Origin: Tahibacter sp042701255
Lineage (GTDB): Bacteria > Pseudomonadota > Gammaproteobacteria > Xanthomonadales > Rhodanobacteraceae
Direction of reading: 5' to 3'
Assembly (NCBI RefSeq): GCF_042701255.1
Contig: NZ_CP170554.1
Location: 5,518,001 to 5,582,000 of the forward strand
DNA: 64,000 nt
A program made the translations under genes and the position numbers. Shown here piece after piece: positions 24,376-32,646 of the stretch; the stretch's first letter is position 1, and every line of letters begins with the position of its first letter. Under the pieces are notes generated by a model that worked only from the letters and a program-made list of their open reading frames with translations, did no database searches and was not told the origin of the DNA.

Positions 24376-25869
24376 CTACTGCACCCTCGTCGCCGGATAG
24401 CTCTGTCCTCCGCGCAGCAGCGCGAAGCCGCTGACGGCGCCGTCGCTGTCCTGCTCGAAGCGGATCGCCATGTCCTGCGCCGTCATGAAGAACTCGGTCT
24501 TCGACTGCGCGAACAGCTCCATGCGGCGGGCGCCGAACAATTCGCTCTGGAAATAGAGGCGATCCCCTTCGGCGACGACGCGCGCGGGCCGGTTCACGAG
24601 ACGATAGTCGCCGGCCAGCCGCCGGTTCGTCGCAGCGTCACCGGCCATCGCGGTCTTCTCGACCACCTGGAATTCGGGCCAGTGATATTCGGCGGCGATG
24701 CTGCAGAGGATTTCCTCGATCAGCGCGGCACCGCCGTCGCTGTTGGTCATCACCACGACGCCCTGACCGCTGCGGGTATAGCCGTAGATCTGGGCGCGAA
24801 ATCCCACGTTGGCGCCGCTGTGACTGAAGCTCGTGCGATCGCCGAGATTTTCGACGAAGAAACCCAGACCGTATTCGCCGAGGTCGCGCGTCAGCAGGGC
24901 TTTGGCCATCTCGCGCGACAGGATCCTGTCGGATTTGCCGGCCTCGGCCTGCTGCACTTCGAGCACGACACGGGCGAGCTCGCTCGGCGTGGTCCAGAGT
25001 CCGGCGGCCGCGGACTCCGGAAAGACGTGCCATTGTCCGGCGACGGCCTTGCCGTTGCCGTCGTAGGCCGTCGCCGCCTCGCTGCGCAAGGCTTCCGGCA
25101 ACGGCGCGGCGAACGTGCTGCGGACCATGCCCAGCGGGTCGAGCAGCGCCGCTTTCATGTACGCATCGAACGGCTGCTTCGCGGCTTCGGTCACCATCAG
25201 CTGGATGATGCTGTAGCCGCCGCCGGAGTAGCGCCAGGTGCTGTGCGGCGCGATGTCGACGCGCACCGGCGCGGAATTCGCCGGCGCCGCGCCATCGAGC
25301 ACCTGCAGCAGGGTCGGCAGCTTCTGCCCCTGCTCGTAACCGTCATAACCGTGCACCGTCGTGCCGGCGCCGTGGTTGAGCAGCATGCGCAGGCTGACGG
25401 GTTCTTTCTGCGTGAAGGCGTTCTGCGGGATCTTCCACGACGTGAGCTGGCGATTCGCATCGCCGTCGAGCACGAGCTTGCCCTGCTCGACCAGGCGCAG
25501 CGCGCCGATGGCGCTGACGGCTTTGCTGACCGATCCAGCCTGGAACAAGGTCGTCGTCGTCGCGGGCCGCCGGCTCGCGACATCGGCCAGGCCGTAGGCG
25601 CGCGCCCACTCGACCTTGCCGTCATTGATCAGCGCGATGCTGACCGCGGGCACCTGATGAAAGGCCATGCGCTGGGCCAGGGTCATCGTGCGCTCGGGCG
25701 AGCCCTTGACCACGACGTGCGTGGAAAGTCCCTGCTCGACACGCGTGATGCGCGCCTGCACTTCCGGTGAGACCGCCTCGGCAGAAGCCGGCGCCGAATC
25801 CGATCGGGCCAGTGCCGCAAGAGTCCACGACGACAGCAACACACTGCACAGCAATCTGCTTCGTTTCAC
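24376..25869 (-). CDS. Secreted serine hydrolase of the beta-lactamase (class C/DD-peptidase) family
   Basis: A 497-residue periplasmic protein with a signal peptide (MKRSRLLCSVLLSSWTLAALA). The serine beta-lactamase fold is intact: SxxK at Ser113-Lys116 (QAGSVSKAVSA), the second motif Tyr-Ser-Gly (TWRYSGGGYSI) and the HSG triad (SFSHSGANVGF). A C-terminal domain of about 110 residues (DAATNRRLAGDYRLVNRPARVV) resembles the DUF3471-type extension seen in such hydrolases. The family includes esterases, D-aminopeptidases and penicillin-binding proteins, so resistance activity should not be assumed. It stands alone, with a 404-bp gap upstream. Confidence 0.87.
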   Translation of the reverse strand: MKRSRLLCSVLLSSWTLAALARSDSAPASAEAVSPEVQARITRVEQGLSTHVVVKGSPERTMTLAQRMAFHQVPAVSIALINDGKVEWARAYGLADVASRRPATTTTLFQAGSVSKAVSAIGALRLVEQGKLVLDGDANRQLTSWKIPQNAFTQKEPVSLRMLLNHGAGTTVHGYDGYEQGQKLPTLLQVLDGAAPANSAPVRVDIAPHSTWRYSGGGYSIIQLMVTEAAKQPFDAYMKAALLDPLGMVRSTFAAPLPEALRSEAATAYDGNGKAVAGQWHVFPESAAAGLWTTPSELARVVLEVQQAEAGKSDRILSREMAKALLTRDLGEYGLGFFVENLGDRTSFSHSGANVGFRAQIYGYTRSGQGVVVMTNSDGGAALIEEILCSIAAEYHWPEFQVVEKTAMAGDAATNRRLAGDYRLVNRPARVVAEGDRLYFQSELFGARRMELFAQSKTEFFMTAQDMAIRFEQDSDGAVSGFALLRGGQSYPATRVQ

Positions 25870-26273
25870 ACAAGGTCCGTCTGCAGCGAAGAATGCAGAC
25901 TAGGATGCATGAACCCGCGAGCGGGTTGAAAGCATCACGATGGCAACGCGAGGTCCGGCGGCTTTTGCCACGTCGTCCTGCGTGGAACGCGCTTTCGTCT
26001 GTGGCAACGCGCTTGCTGGCGATGCCCGGCATCAGTGACGCAAGGTCATCGCCGACGTCGGAATCAGCGACGCGCGCGATCGCCGATGAAGCAAGAAATG
26101 TCCCGGCGAACAACGGCATCGATACACATCCCGCCGCCCATCAGTGCCGAGCCGCTACGCGCTCGAAATTGCCGCAACCCGGCAACGACGTCGCATTGGA
26201 CGCGCTCTCTGCGCCCGGAACAACGACGACCACGCATTGCTTCACTCACCCGGTGTTGCCGACGATCTGCCGA
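25870..26273. other. Gene-poor stretch, nothing assignable
   Basis: 404 bp between the start of the serine hydrolase gene and the stop of the hydroxyacid dehydrogenase gene. Small open frames occur on both strands but have no family resemblance or convincing ribosome-binding site. I see no hairpin with a T run and no recognisable operator. Confidence 0.5.
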
Positions 26274-27218
26274 CTACCGCCGCGGCCATGGCGTTTCCGG
26301 CACCGGCGTCAACGGACCGCGGCCTTCGAAGAACGCGCGCAGATTGTCGACGACGAGCTGTCCCATCGCGCGTCGCGTCGGCAGCGAAGCCGATCCGACG
26401 TGCGGCAGCAGCACCGTGTTCGACAACGTCGCGAAAGCAGGATCGGGCGTGGGCTCGTGCTCGTAGACGTCGAGCCCTGCAGCAAGGATTCCGCCGCTGC
26501 GCAGCGCGGCGATCAGCGCCGCCTCGTCGACGACGCTGCCGCGCGACACGTTGACGAGAATGCCGTTCGGCCCGAGCGCCCGAAGGACGTCGGCCGAGAT
26601 CGCGTGACGCGTCTGCGCGGTCGCCGGCACCGCGACGATCAGCACGTCGCAGGTCTGCGCCAACGCGGACAGACTCGCGCAATAGCGATACGGCAGCTCC
26701 GCGAGCACACGCCGGTTGTGATACGCCACCGCGACGCCGAACGCCGCGACACGGCGCGCGATCTCGCGGCCGATGCGTCCGAGGCCGAAGATGCCGACCT
26801 CGCGTCCCTGCAGACTCGTCGTCAGCGGATACGGCGCAGTGGCCCACTGGCCGGCGCGCAGATAACGGTCCGCCTGCGGTATCTGCCGCACGGTCGCGAG
26901 CAGCAGCCCGAGCGCGAGATCGGCGACCTCCGCATCGAGCACGTCGGGCGTATGCGTGACGACGACGCCGTGCGCAGCGCACCAGTTCGCATCGACGGCG
27001 TCATAGCCCACGCCGTGATGCGCGACGATCTGCAGATTCGGAAAGCGCCCGAGCACGCTCGCATCCAGAGGCCGCCGCGGCGAGTAGCTCAACACGCCAC
27101 GGATGCCCTGCGGCTCGGCTTCGGCTTCAGCGGCGGAGCGCAAGGTCACATACGGCGCAGCCGCCTCGCGGACGAAATCCGGCGCATTGTCGTAGAGCGC
27201 GACCAGCGGACGATTCAT
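26274..27218 (-). CDS. D-2-hydroxyacid dehydrogenase (GhrB/hydroxypyruvate reductase-like)
   Basis: NAD(P)-dependent reductase of 2-keto acids. The 314-residue protein has the catalytic Arg in NVSRGSVVDE, Glu in LDVYEHEP and His in VLLPHVGSAS, and the Rossmann motif GIFGLGRIGREIARRV. The HHGVGYDAVD segment precedes the cofactor domain as in glyoxylate/hydroxypyruvate reductases. I chose the ATG at 27218, with GAGG upstream, over a longer frame from 27287. Substrate specificity between glyoxylate, hydroxypyruvate and gluconate derivatives cannot be resolved by eye. Confidence 0.9.
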   Translation of the reverse strand: MNRPLVALYDNAPDFVREAAAPYVTLRSAAEAEAEPQGIRGVLSYSPRRPLDASVLGRFPNLQIVAHHGVGYDAVDANWCAAHGVVVTHTPDVLDAEVADLALGLLLATVRQIPQADRYLRAGQWATAPYPLTTSLQGREVGIFGLGRIGREIARRVAAFGVAVAYHNRRVLAELPYRYCASLSALAQTCDVLIVAVPATAQTRHAISADVLRALGPNGILVNVSRGSVVDEAALIAALRSGGILAAGLDVYEHEPTPDPAFATLSNTVLLPHVGSASLPTRRAMGQLVVDNLRAFFEGRGPLTPVPETPWPRR

Positions 27219-27390
27219 GGCGGACCTCGGCGCAACGGTTGTGTGCGAGCTTAACGCCGCAGCCCGTTCGTCGTGCCGGGTCGCCACGCCTTCCCCCGGC
27301 GGAAATCCGATGGCAGTGTTCTCGCCGCTTCGTCGTTCGAGTCATCAAGCCTGCACGCGCCGGCTCTCCGACGAACGACAAGGAATCGAG

Positions 27391-27973
27391 ATGACACCGC
27401 CTATCCACCAGTGGCGTGCCGCAGCGATCTGTCTCTTGCTCGCGGCCACCACGTGCGCCCCGGTACCGGCGGCCACGATCACGGTCACCAACAACCACGA
27501 TGCCGGCCCGGGCACAGCGGCAACTACGCACGCGGCTCCGGCGGCGCCATCCTGGCCTGGAACGGCACACTGACCGGCATCACATTCAAGGACAACGTCT
27601 CCTCCACGGGAGGCAACAGCATCGACGGCCAGGCGGATCTCATCGTCCGCCGGTCCATCTGCAGAACTGCAGACGGCAGATAGGCTCCGGCGGGGACAAC
27701 ATCGCCGGCGACGCCTCGTGCTTTCCCGCTTCGGCCGAGCTCAACGACCGCGTCGGCCTCGATCCGCGACTCGGCGAACTGGCCAATAACGGCGGACCGA
27801 CAAAGACCGTCGCGTTGCGGGCCGGCAGCCCGGCGATCGACCAGGTGATCGTCAATGCCGCGAGCTGCGCCGGCGCCGACCAGCGCGGAGCCGCGCGGCC
27901 GAGCGGCCCGCTCTGCGACATCGGCGCATATGAGCGAAACGGAGATCTGCTGTTCGACAACGGCTTTCAATGA
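27391..27973 (+). pseudogene. Remnant of a secreted beta-helix (choice-of-anchor Q type) protein
   Basis: Three pieces of one protein survive in three frames. The first has a signal peptide (AAAICLLLAATTCAPVPAA) and the ITVTNNHDAGPG start of this family. The second reads NYARGSGGAILAWNGTLTGITF and SSTGGNSIDGQADLIV, a parallel beta-helix repeat. The third reads LDPRLGELANNGGPTKTVALRAGSPAID, CDIGAYERNGDLLFDNGFQ. The normal several-hundred-residue repeat region is missing, so an internal deletion plus shifts have destroyed it. The tail LLFDNGFQ matches the LFQNGFE tail of the next gene. Confidence 0.7.
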
Positions 27974-28320
27974 TCCAGCCACGAGGGAGTGCAAATCCTG
28001 GCGCAGGGTTTCTCGGGCCATGAAGAAGAGTCCCGGACTGGCCGGGACAGATAAACCGCAGCTTTGAACGGTGCACGGCTGCCAGAACCGGCTCGGTATC
28101 CGCTGCAGGTGATGACGGCGTGGCAGAAACCTCCCGCCTTCGTCGTTCAATTGAACAGGCGTCCGTTGTCCGGAGTTGGGCAGTCGATCTACCCGTCGCA
28201 CGTTCTCCGGTGATTTGAAAGCAGTTCGATTTCGCGCGAGTCACCAAAAGTCATTGCGCGCGCTGCGACACTACGCGGCGGCCGCGCGCCGATCCCTAAC
28301 CACGTCCGAGGAAGTCCCGT
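27974..28320. other. Gene-free stretch between two secreted-protein loci
   Basis: 347 bp with no credible coding frame, hairpin terminator or known operator. It separates the decayed beta-helix gene from the intact ASH-domain gene on the same strand. Confidence 0.5.
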
Positions 28321-29076
28321 ATGCGTTGCGCCACCCGTCTGTTGCTCGGGATGCTGTCGTTGGGTGCCGCCGCCAGTGCCAGCGCCGATCTCTTGCCATC
28401 GCCGGGCCAGGTGGATTTCGGATGGCAGGCCGTCAACACCACCAGCGAGCCCAAGGCCACGACGCTCAGGAACACCGGCAACCAGCCGTTGACCGTTGTC
28501 GCCGTCGCGCCGGCCAGCGGTGTCTATGCACGCACTGGCGGAAGCTGCGGCGAGACGCCTTTCACCATCGCCGCACAGGCCAGCTGCACGATCGAGCACA
28601 CGTTCACGCCCACCGCCGTGACGCAGTTCTACCAGACGCTGACCATCAACCTGGCCGGAGGAACCAGCGTCAATTTCGGCCTGTATGGACAGGCCGAGGT
28701 GGGTCACCTGGAAATCGCCCCGTCAGCCCTTTCGTTCTTTCCGGTACCGGCAGGTTCGGTCGGAAACGAGCTGACGGCCCAGCTGACCAACGACCGGCCC
28801 GTCACGTTGCGTATCTGGCAAATGACGTCGACAGCCGGCAGCGGATTCGTACGCACGGGCGGCAACTGCCCCGAGCCGCCCATGGAGTTCGGCGCCTACA
28901 TGGGCTGCATGCTCAAATACACCTTCATGCCCACCCGGGTCGGCGAGTCGGAGCTGAATCTGATCTTCCTGGGCTCATCGGGGACTTTTCTCCTGCGTCT
29001 CTCCGGCGAAGGCTTGCCGGAAATCCCGCTGTTCCAAAACGGATTCGAAGTGCCCGCGCCTGCGCCGAATCCGTGA
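28321..29076 (+). CDS. Secreted choice-of-anchor D (ASH-like) domain protein
   Basis: A 251-residue exported protein. A signal peptide (MRCATRLLLGMLSLGAAASASA) precedes two immunoglobulin-like ASH repeats, each with LP-x-P/ALSFF-type strands and a Cys pair (GGSCGETPFTIAAQASCTIEHTFTPT in the first, GGNCPEPPMEFGAYMGCMLKYTFMPT in the second), both of the choice-of-anchor D type. The C-terminus reads EIPLFQNGFEVPAPAPNP, a tail also seen on the remnant upstream. The role is probably extracellular structure or adhesion; no enzymatic motif is present. Confidence 0.82.
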   Translation: MRCATRLLLGMLSLGAAASASADLLPSPGQVDFGWQAVNTTSEPKATTLRNTGNQPLTVVAVAPASGVYARTGGSCGETPFTIAAQASCTIEHTFTPTAVTQFYQTLTINLAGGTSVNFGLYGQAEVGHLEIAPSALSFFPVPAGSVGNELTAQLTNDRPVTLRIWQMTSTAGSGFVRTGGNCPEPPMEFGAYMGCMLKYTFMPTRVGESELNLIFLGSSGTFLLRLSGEGLPEIPLFQNGFEVPAPAPNP

Positions 29077-29334
29077 GCTCGAGCTCTAAGCAGAAACTCC
29101 TGCTCACGGTGTATCGAAGCGGCATCCCGAGCGAAGACCGGCAACGCGACCAGGAGCGAGTGCCTGCTTTTTGCGAGCCTATCTCGGGACAGACATCGAT
29201 ACCGAGATGCTTCTCGGCCGAAGTGGCGATTGTCTGTCGACGGGCTGGATGGACTTCGACGAACGCAGGACGTCGATTCGATGAAGGTTCCGAGGGGATT
29301 ACCGGATGCCGACGGACGTTGCCGGACTAGTTTG

Positions 29335-29410
29335 TGGTGGGCCGTGATGGACTCGAACCATCGACCAACGGATTAAAAGTCCGCTGCTCTACCAACTGAG
29401 CTAACGGCCC
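29335..29410 (-). tRNA. tRNA-Lys (anticodon TTT)
   Basis: Reading the minus strand, the 76-nt gene starts GGGCCGTTAGCTCAG, has D-arm AGCTCAGTTGGTAGAGCA, anticodon loop CTTTTAA (anticodon TTT), the TTCGAGTC T-arm and a 7-bp acceptor stem closing with ACGGCCC. The CCA end is encoded (29337-29335). It lies downstream of queC at the end of the tol-pal/que run, the usual neighbourhood in this order. Confidence 0.97.
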
Positions 29411-29689
29411 ACAGAGGGTGCTGCTTGGGCGTCGGCGGAGGGCCGGCGCGCGAGGGACGCGAAGTTTAGAGCCTGGGGGAGACCCAAACAAGTCCGCTGT
29501 AAACCGGCTTTCGGCGCAGCGGTGTCCCTACGGAAAGCAGCGGCAAGGCATGACCGGAGCGGTTTTTGCCGGAACGCAACGATGGCCAGTAGAGCGTGAA
29601 GGCCCGCCGCGGTTTCAAAGCACTGCCGAACGCCGGCGCAGGATGGCCTGCGCTTCCTGTCCAGTGCCGCACTACGGTTTCAGACGACT

Positions 29690-30358
29690 TCAGCGGTAGC
29701 GCGTCGGATCGATCAGGCCGGCTTCGCGGAAACCTTCGGCGCGCAGGCGGCAGGCGTCGCAATGGGCGCAGGCCCGGCCTTTTTCGTCGGCCTGATAGCA
29801 CGACACGGTCGCGGCAAAATCCACGCCGAGGCGTTCGCCTTCGCGGGCGATGTCGGCCTTGCTCATGCGCATCAGCGGTGCGTGCACGCGGATCTGCGCG
29901 CCTTCCACGCCGGCCTTGGTCGCGACGTTGGCGAGCTGCTGGAAGCCTTCGATGAAGGCCGGACGACAGTCGGGATAGCCGGAGTAGTCGACCGCGTTGA
30001 CGCCGCAGAAGATGTCGCTGGATCCCAGCACTTCGGCCCAGCCCAGCGCGATCGACAGCATGATGGTGTTGCGCGCCGGCACGTAGGTCACCGGAATGCC
30101 GGCGCCGCCCTGTTCGGGCACGGCGATGTCGGCGGTCAGCGCCGAGCCGCCGATGCTGCGCAGATCGACGGTGACGGTCTTGTGCGCGGCCGCGCCGAGC
30201 ATCGCGCAGACGCGGTCGGACGCGTCGAGCTCGGACACGTGGCGCTGGCCGTAGGCGACGCTGAGCGCGTGGCAGGCGAAGCCCTGTTCGCGCGCGATCG
30301 CGAGCACCACGGCGGAATCCATGCCGCCGGAAACGAGTACGACTGCGGGTTTGCTCAT
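29690..30358 (-). CDS. queC: 7-cyano-7-deazaguanine synthase
   Basis: Converts 7-carboxy-7-deazaguanine to preQ0 with ATP and ammonia, for queuosine in tRNA. The 222-residue protein has the PP-loop SGGMDSAVVLA at residues 10-20, the SVAYGQRH motif and the C-terminal zinc site formed by Cys in SCYQADEKGRACAHCDACRLR. Length and ends are standard. It follows queE by 12 bp, forming a queE-queC pair directly before tRNA-Lys. Confidence 0.96.
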   Translation of the reverse strand: MSKPAVVLVSGGMDSAVVLAIAREQGFACHALSVAYGQRHVSELDASDRVCAMLGAAAHKTVTVDLRSIGGSALTADIAVPEQGGAGIPVTYVPARNTIMLSIALGWAEVLGSSDIFCGVNAVDYSGYPDCRPAFIEGFQQLANVATKAGVEGAQIRVHAPLMRMSKADIAREGERLGVDFAATVSCYQADEKGRACAHCDACRLRAEGFREAGLIDPTRYR

Positions 30359-30370
30359 TGCCTCACCGAT

Positions 30371-31075
30371 TCAATGCCCGGGCTCTTCGCCCCAGAGCAG
30401 CTTGTGCAGTTGCATCTGCAGGCGCACGGGCAGGCGGTCCTGCAGTATCCATTCCGCGAGCTCGCGCGGCGCGACCTTGCCGTGCACCGGCGAGAACAGC
30501 ACCTGGCAGCGCGCGGCCAGCGCGTGGTCGAGTACGGTCTGGCGCGCCCATTCGTAATCGGCGCGACCGGCGAGCACGAACTTGACCTGATCGTGGGCGC
30601 GCAGATGGTCGAGATTGCTCCAGCGGTTGCGCTTGAACTCGCCCGAATCCGGCGCCTTCAGGTCGACGACCTTACGCACGCGCGGATCGACCGCGGACAC
30701 GTCGAGCGCGCCGGACGTCTCGAGCGAAACCTCGTAGCCCGCATCGCAGAGCCGGCGCAGCAGGATCAGGCAGCGCTTCTGCGACAGCGGCTCGCCACCG
30801 GTCACGCAGACGTGGCGCGCGCCGTGGCCGGCGACTTCGGCGAGGATCGCATCGATGTCGCGCCATTCCCCGCCGTGGAACGAGTACGTCGTATCGCACC
30901 AGGTGCAGCGCAGCGGACAGCCGGTCAGGCGCACGAACACCGTCGGCCAGCCGACCGCGTCGGCCTCGCCCTGGATCGAGTGGAAGATCTCGGTGATGCG
31001 CAGCCGCTCGCCGGCCGGTCGCGGCGCGGCGGAGGTCAGCTCGGGATTCGCGGGAGTGGCGGCTTCAGCCGACAT
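30371..31075 (-). CDS. queE: 7-carboxy-7-deazaguanine synthase (radical SAM)
   Basis: Radical SAM enzyme that rearranges 6-carboxytetrahydropterin to 7-carboxy-7-deazaguanine. The 234-residue protein has the CxxxCxxC cluster motif in GCPLRCTWCDTTYSFHGG, preceded by the substrate-binding FHSIQGEADAVGWPTVFVR, and a GGEPLSQ loop. The extended N-terminal tail (MSAEAATPANPELTSAAP) is low-complexity; a start nearer LRITEIFHSIQGE is possible. It lies between cpoB and queC in one direction. Confidence 0.94.
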   Translation of the reverse strand: MSAEAATPANPELTSAAPRPAGERLRITEIFHSIQGEADAVGWPTVFVRLTGCPLRCTWCDTTYSFHGGEWRDIDAILAEVAGHGARHVCVTGGEPLSQKRCLILLRRLCDAGYEVSLETSGALDVSAVDPRVRKVVDLKAPDSGEFKRNRWSNLDHLRAHDQVKFVLAGRADYEWARQTVLDHALAARCQVLFSPVHGKVAPRELAEWILQDRLPVRLQMQLHKLLWGEEPGH

Positions 31076-31108
31076 GGCCGCAGCCGCCGGTATTCACGTC
31101 AGGGGCGC

Positions 31109-32041
31109 TCAGTGCGCGCCTTCGGACTGCATCGCACGCAGACGGCCCTGGGCGAGCCGCGCGACGACCGTGTCCGGATACTTCTGCACGACGCTGTTCA
31201 ACGTCGTCTTGGCCGGTTCCCACTGCTTGAGCTCGTACTGGCAGTAGCCGATCTTCAGCAGCGCATCGCGCGCCTTCTGGCTTTCCGGATAGCTCTTGAG
31301 CAGGGTCTGGAAGGTTTCCAGCGCGACGCGGTAGTTCTGCGTGATGTAGTAGGACTCGCCGAGCCAGTAGTAGGCGTTGGCGGTCAGCTCGCTCTGCGGG
31401 TAGGTGTCGATGAACGCCTGGAAGCGGCGCGTCGATTCCGGATAGCGGCCGTCCTTGAGTGCGTTGAACGCTTCGTCGTAGCTGGCCTTCTCGGCGGCCG
31501 GATCGAAACGCGTGCCGGCAGCGCTGGGCGGCGGGGTTGCCGCGGCGGTCGGCGGCGGCGTGCGCGGCGCGGCGGCACCGGGCATGGCCGTCGTGGCCGG
31601 GTTGTCCAGGGACAGCGCCGGATCGGTCGACGGCGCAGGAGCATTGCCGTTCGCGCCTTCGGGCGCGCCCAGCTGGATATCGTCGAGTTGACCGTTCGGA
31701 CTCGCCGCTGCGCCGGCCGGATGGCCGCCACCACCGCCTTCGAGGCGGCCGATGCGCGAATCGAGGTCTACGTACTGCTGCTTGTTGCGTTCTTTCTGCT
31801 CGTCGAGCTGATGACGCAGCTGCTCGACCAGTCCATTGAGCTGCTGCACTTCGGTCTGCAGCGCCTGGATCTGGTTGACGAGATCGACGTTGCCTTGGCC
31901 GGCTTGGGCTTGGGCTTCCAGCGCGGCGACGCGCTCGGCAAGGCTCAGGCGTTCCGCGGCTGCCGGCATGGAAACAGTCGCGGCGGCAAAAGCCGCCGCG
32001 ACCGTGATGCGGGCAAAGAACATGTTGCTGATCGCTCGCAT
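31109..32041 (-). CDS. cpoB: Cell division coordinator CpoB (YbgF)
   Basis: Periplasmic TolA-binding protein coordinating peptidoglycan synthesis with outer-membrane constriction. The 310-residue protein has a signal peptide (RITVAAAFAAATVSMPAAA), an N-terminal coiled coil (RLSLAERVAALEAQAQAG, NQIQALQTEVQQLNGLVEQL), a glycine/proline linker and a C-terminal TPR domain with repeats YPESTRRFQAFIDTYPQSELTANAYYWLGESYY, NYRVALETFQTLLKSYPES and the final QWEPAKTTLNSVVQKYP. It follows pal by 16 bp as in enteric tol-pal clusters. Confidence 0.93.
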   Translation of the reverse strand: MRAISNMFFARITVAAAFAAATVSMPAAAERLSLAERVAALEAQAQAGQGNVDLVNQIQALQTEVQQLNGLVEQLRHQLDEQKERNKQQYVDLDSRIGRLEGGGGGHPAGAAASPNGQLDDIQLGAPEGANGNAPAPSTDPALSLDNPATTAMPGAAAPRTPPPTAAATPPPSAAGTRFDPAAEKASYDEAFNALKDGRYPESTRRFQAFIDTYPQSELTANAYYWLGESYYITQNYRVALETFQTLLKSYPESQKARDALLKIGYCQYELKQWEPAKTTLNSVVQKYPDTVVARLAQGRLRAMQSEGAH

Positions 32042-32057
32042 CGCTTTCCTCTACCGC

Positions 32058-32573
32058 TTAGTTCTTGGTGTAGACGATTTCGACGCGACGGTTCTTGGAC
32101 CAGCACTCTTCGTTGTGGTCCTTGCAGGTCGGACGCTCTTCGCCGTAGGAGACGACGTTGAGCTGCGTGCCCGGCGCGCCGGCCGAGGACAGGGCGCTCT
32201 GCACGGCGTTGCCGCGACGCTCGCCGAGGCCGAGGTTGTACTCGCGCGAACCGCGCTCGTCGGCATTGCCTTCGAGGGTCACGTGGTAGTTCGGGAACTG
32301 GCGGATGAACTTGGAATGGCAGGCGATCTGGGCCTGGAACTCACCCTTGATCTCGGTCTTGTCCAGATCGAAGTAGATCACGCGCTGGCGCAGGCAGCTG
32401 TCGGAGTTCAGCGAAGCTTCGGTGTAGGCGCCCGTGTCGTTCGAGCGGTCAGTCGAGGCCTGCTCGGTGCGGTCGCCGCCCGACGGCTGCGTGGTCGGCT
32501 TGACCTTCTTGGCGCAACCGACGGCGGTCACGCAAAGCAGGGTGGCGATGGCGAGGCGAAGCGAAGTGTTCAT
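32058..32573 (-). CDS. pal: Peptidoglycan-associated lipoprotein Pal
   Basis: Outer-membrane lipoprotein that ties the membrane to peptidoglycan within the Tol-Pal system. The 171-residue protein has a lipobox ending at Cys20 (CVTAVGC) and the OmpA-like domain with VIYFDLDKTEI, HVTLEGNADERGSREYNLGLGERRGNAV, the diaminopimelate-binding signature. An additional Cys pair region (PTCKDHNEECWSKNRRVEIVY) near the C-terminus is typical of Lysobacterales Pal. It lies between tolB and cpoB. Confidence 0.96.
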   Translation of the reverse strand: MNTSLRLAIATLLCVTAVGCAKKVKPTTQPSGGDRTEQASTDRSNDTGAYTEASLNSDSCLRQRVIYFDLDKTEIKGEFQAQIACHSKFIRQFPNYHVTLEGNADERGSREYNLGLGERRGNAVQSALSSAGAPGTQLNVVSYGEERPTCKDHNEECWSKNRRVEIVYTKN

Positions 32574-32646
32574 GGCGTATTCCTTAGGAGGTCAGGTCAG
32601 GTGGTACACAGGTCAGTAGCTCGCGCCGGTCACCCGGCGTCTTGAT

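Noticed and set aside
26064..26249. Sixty-residue minus-strand frame in the gap after the serine hydrolase
   Set aside because: Low-complexity arginine-rich translation typical of a GC-rich shadow frame, with no ribosome-binding site.
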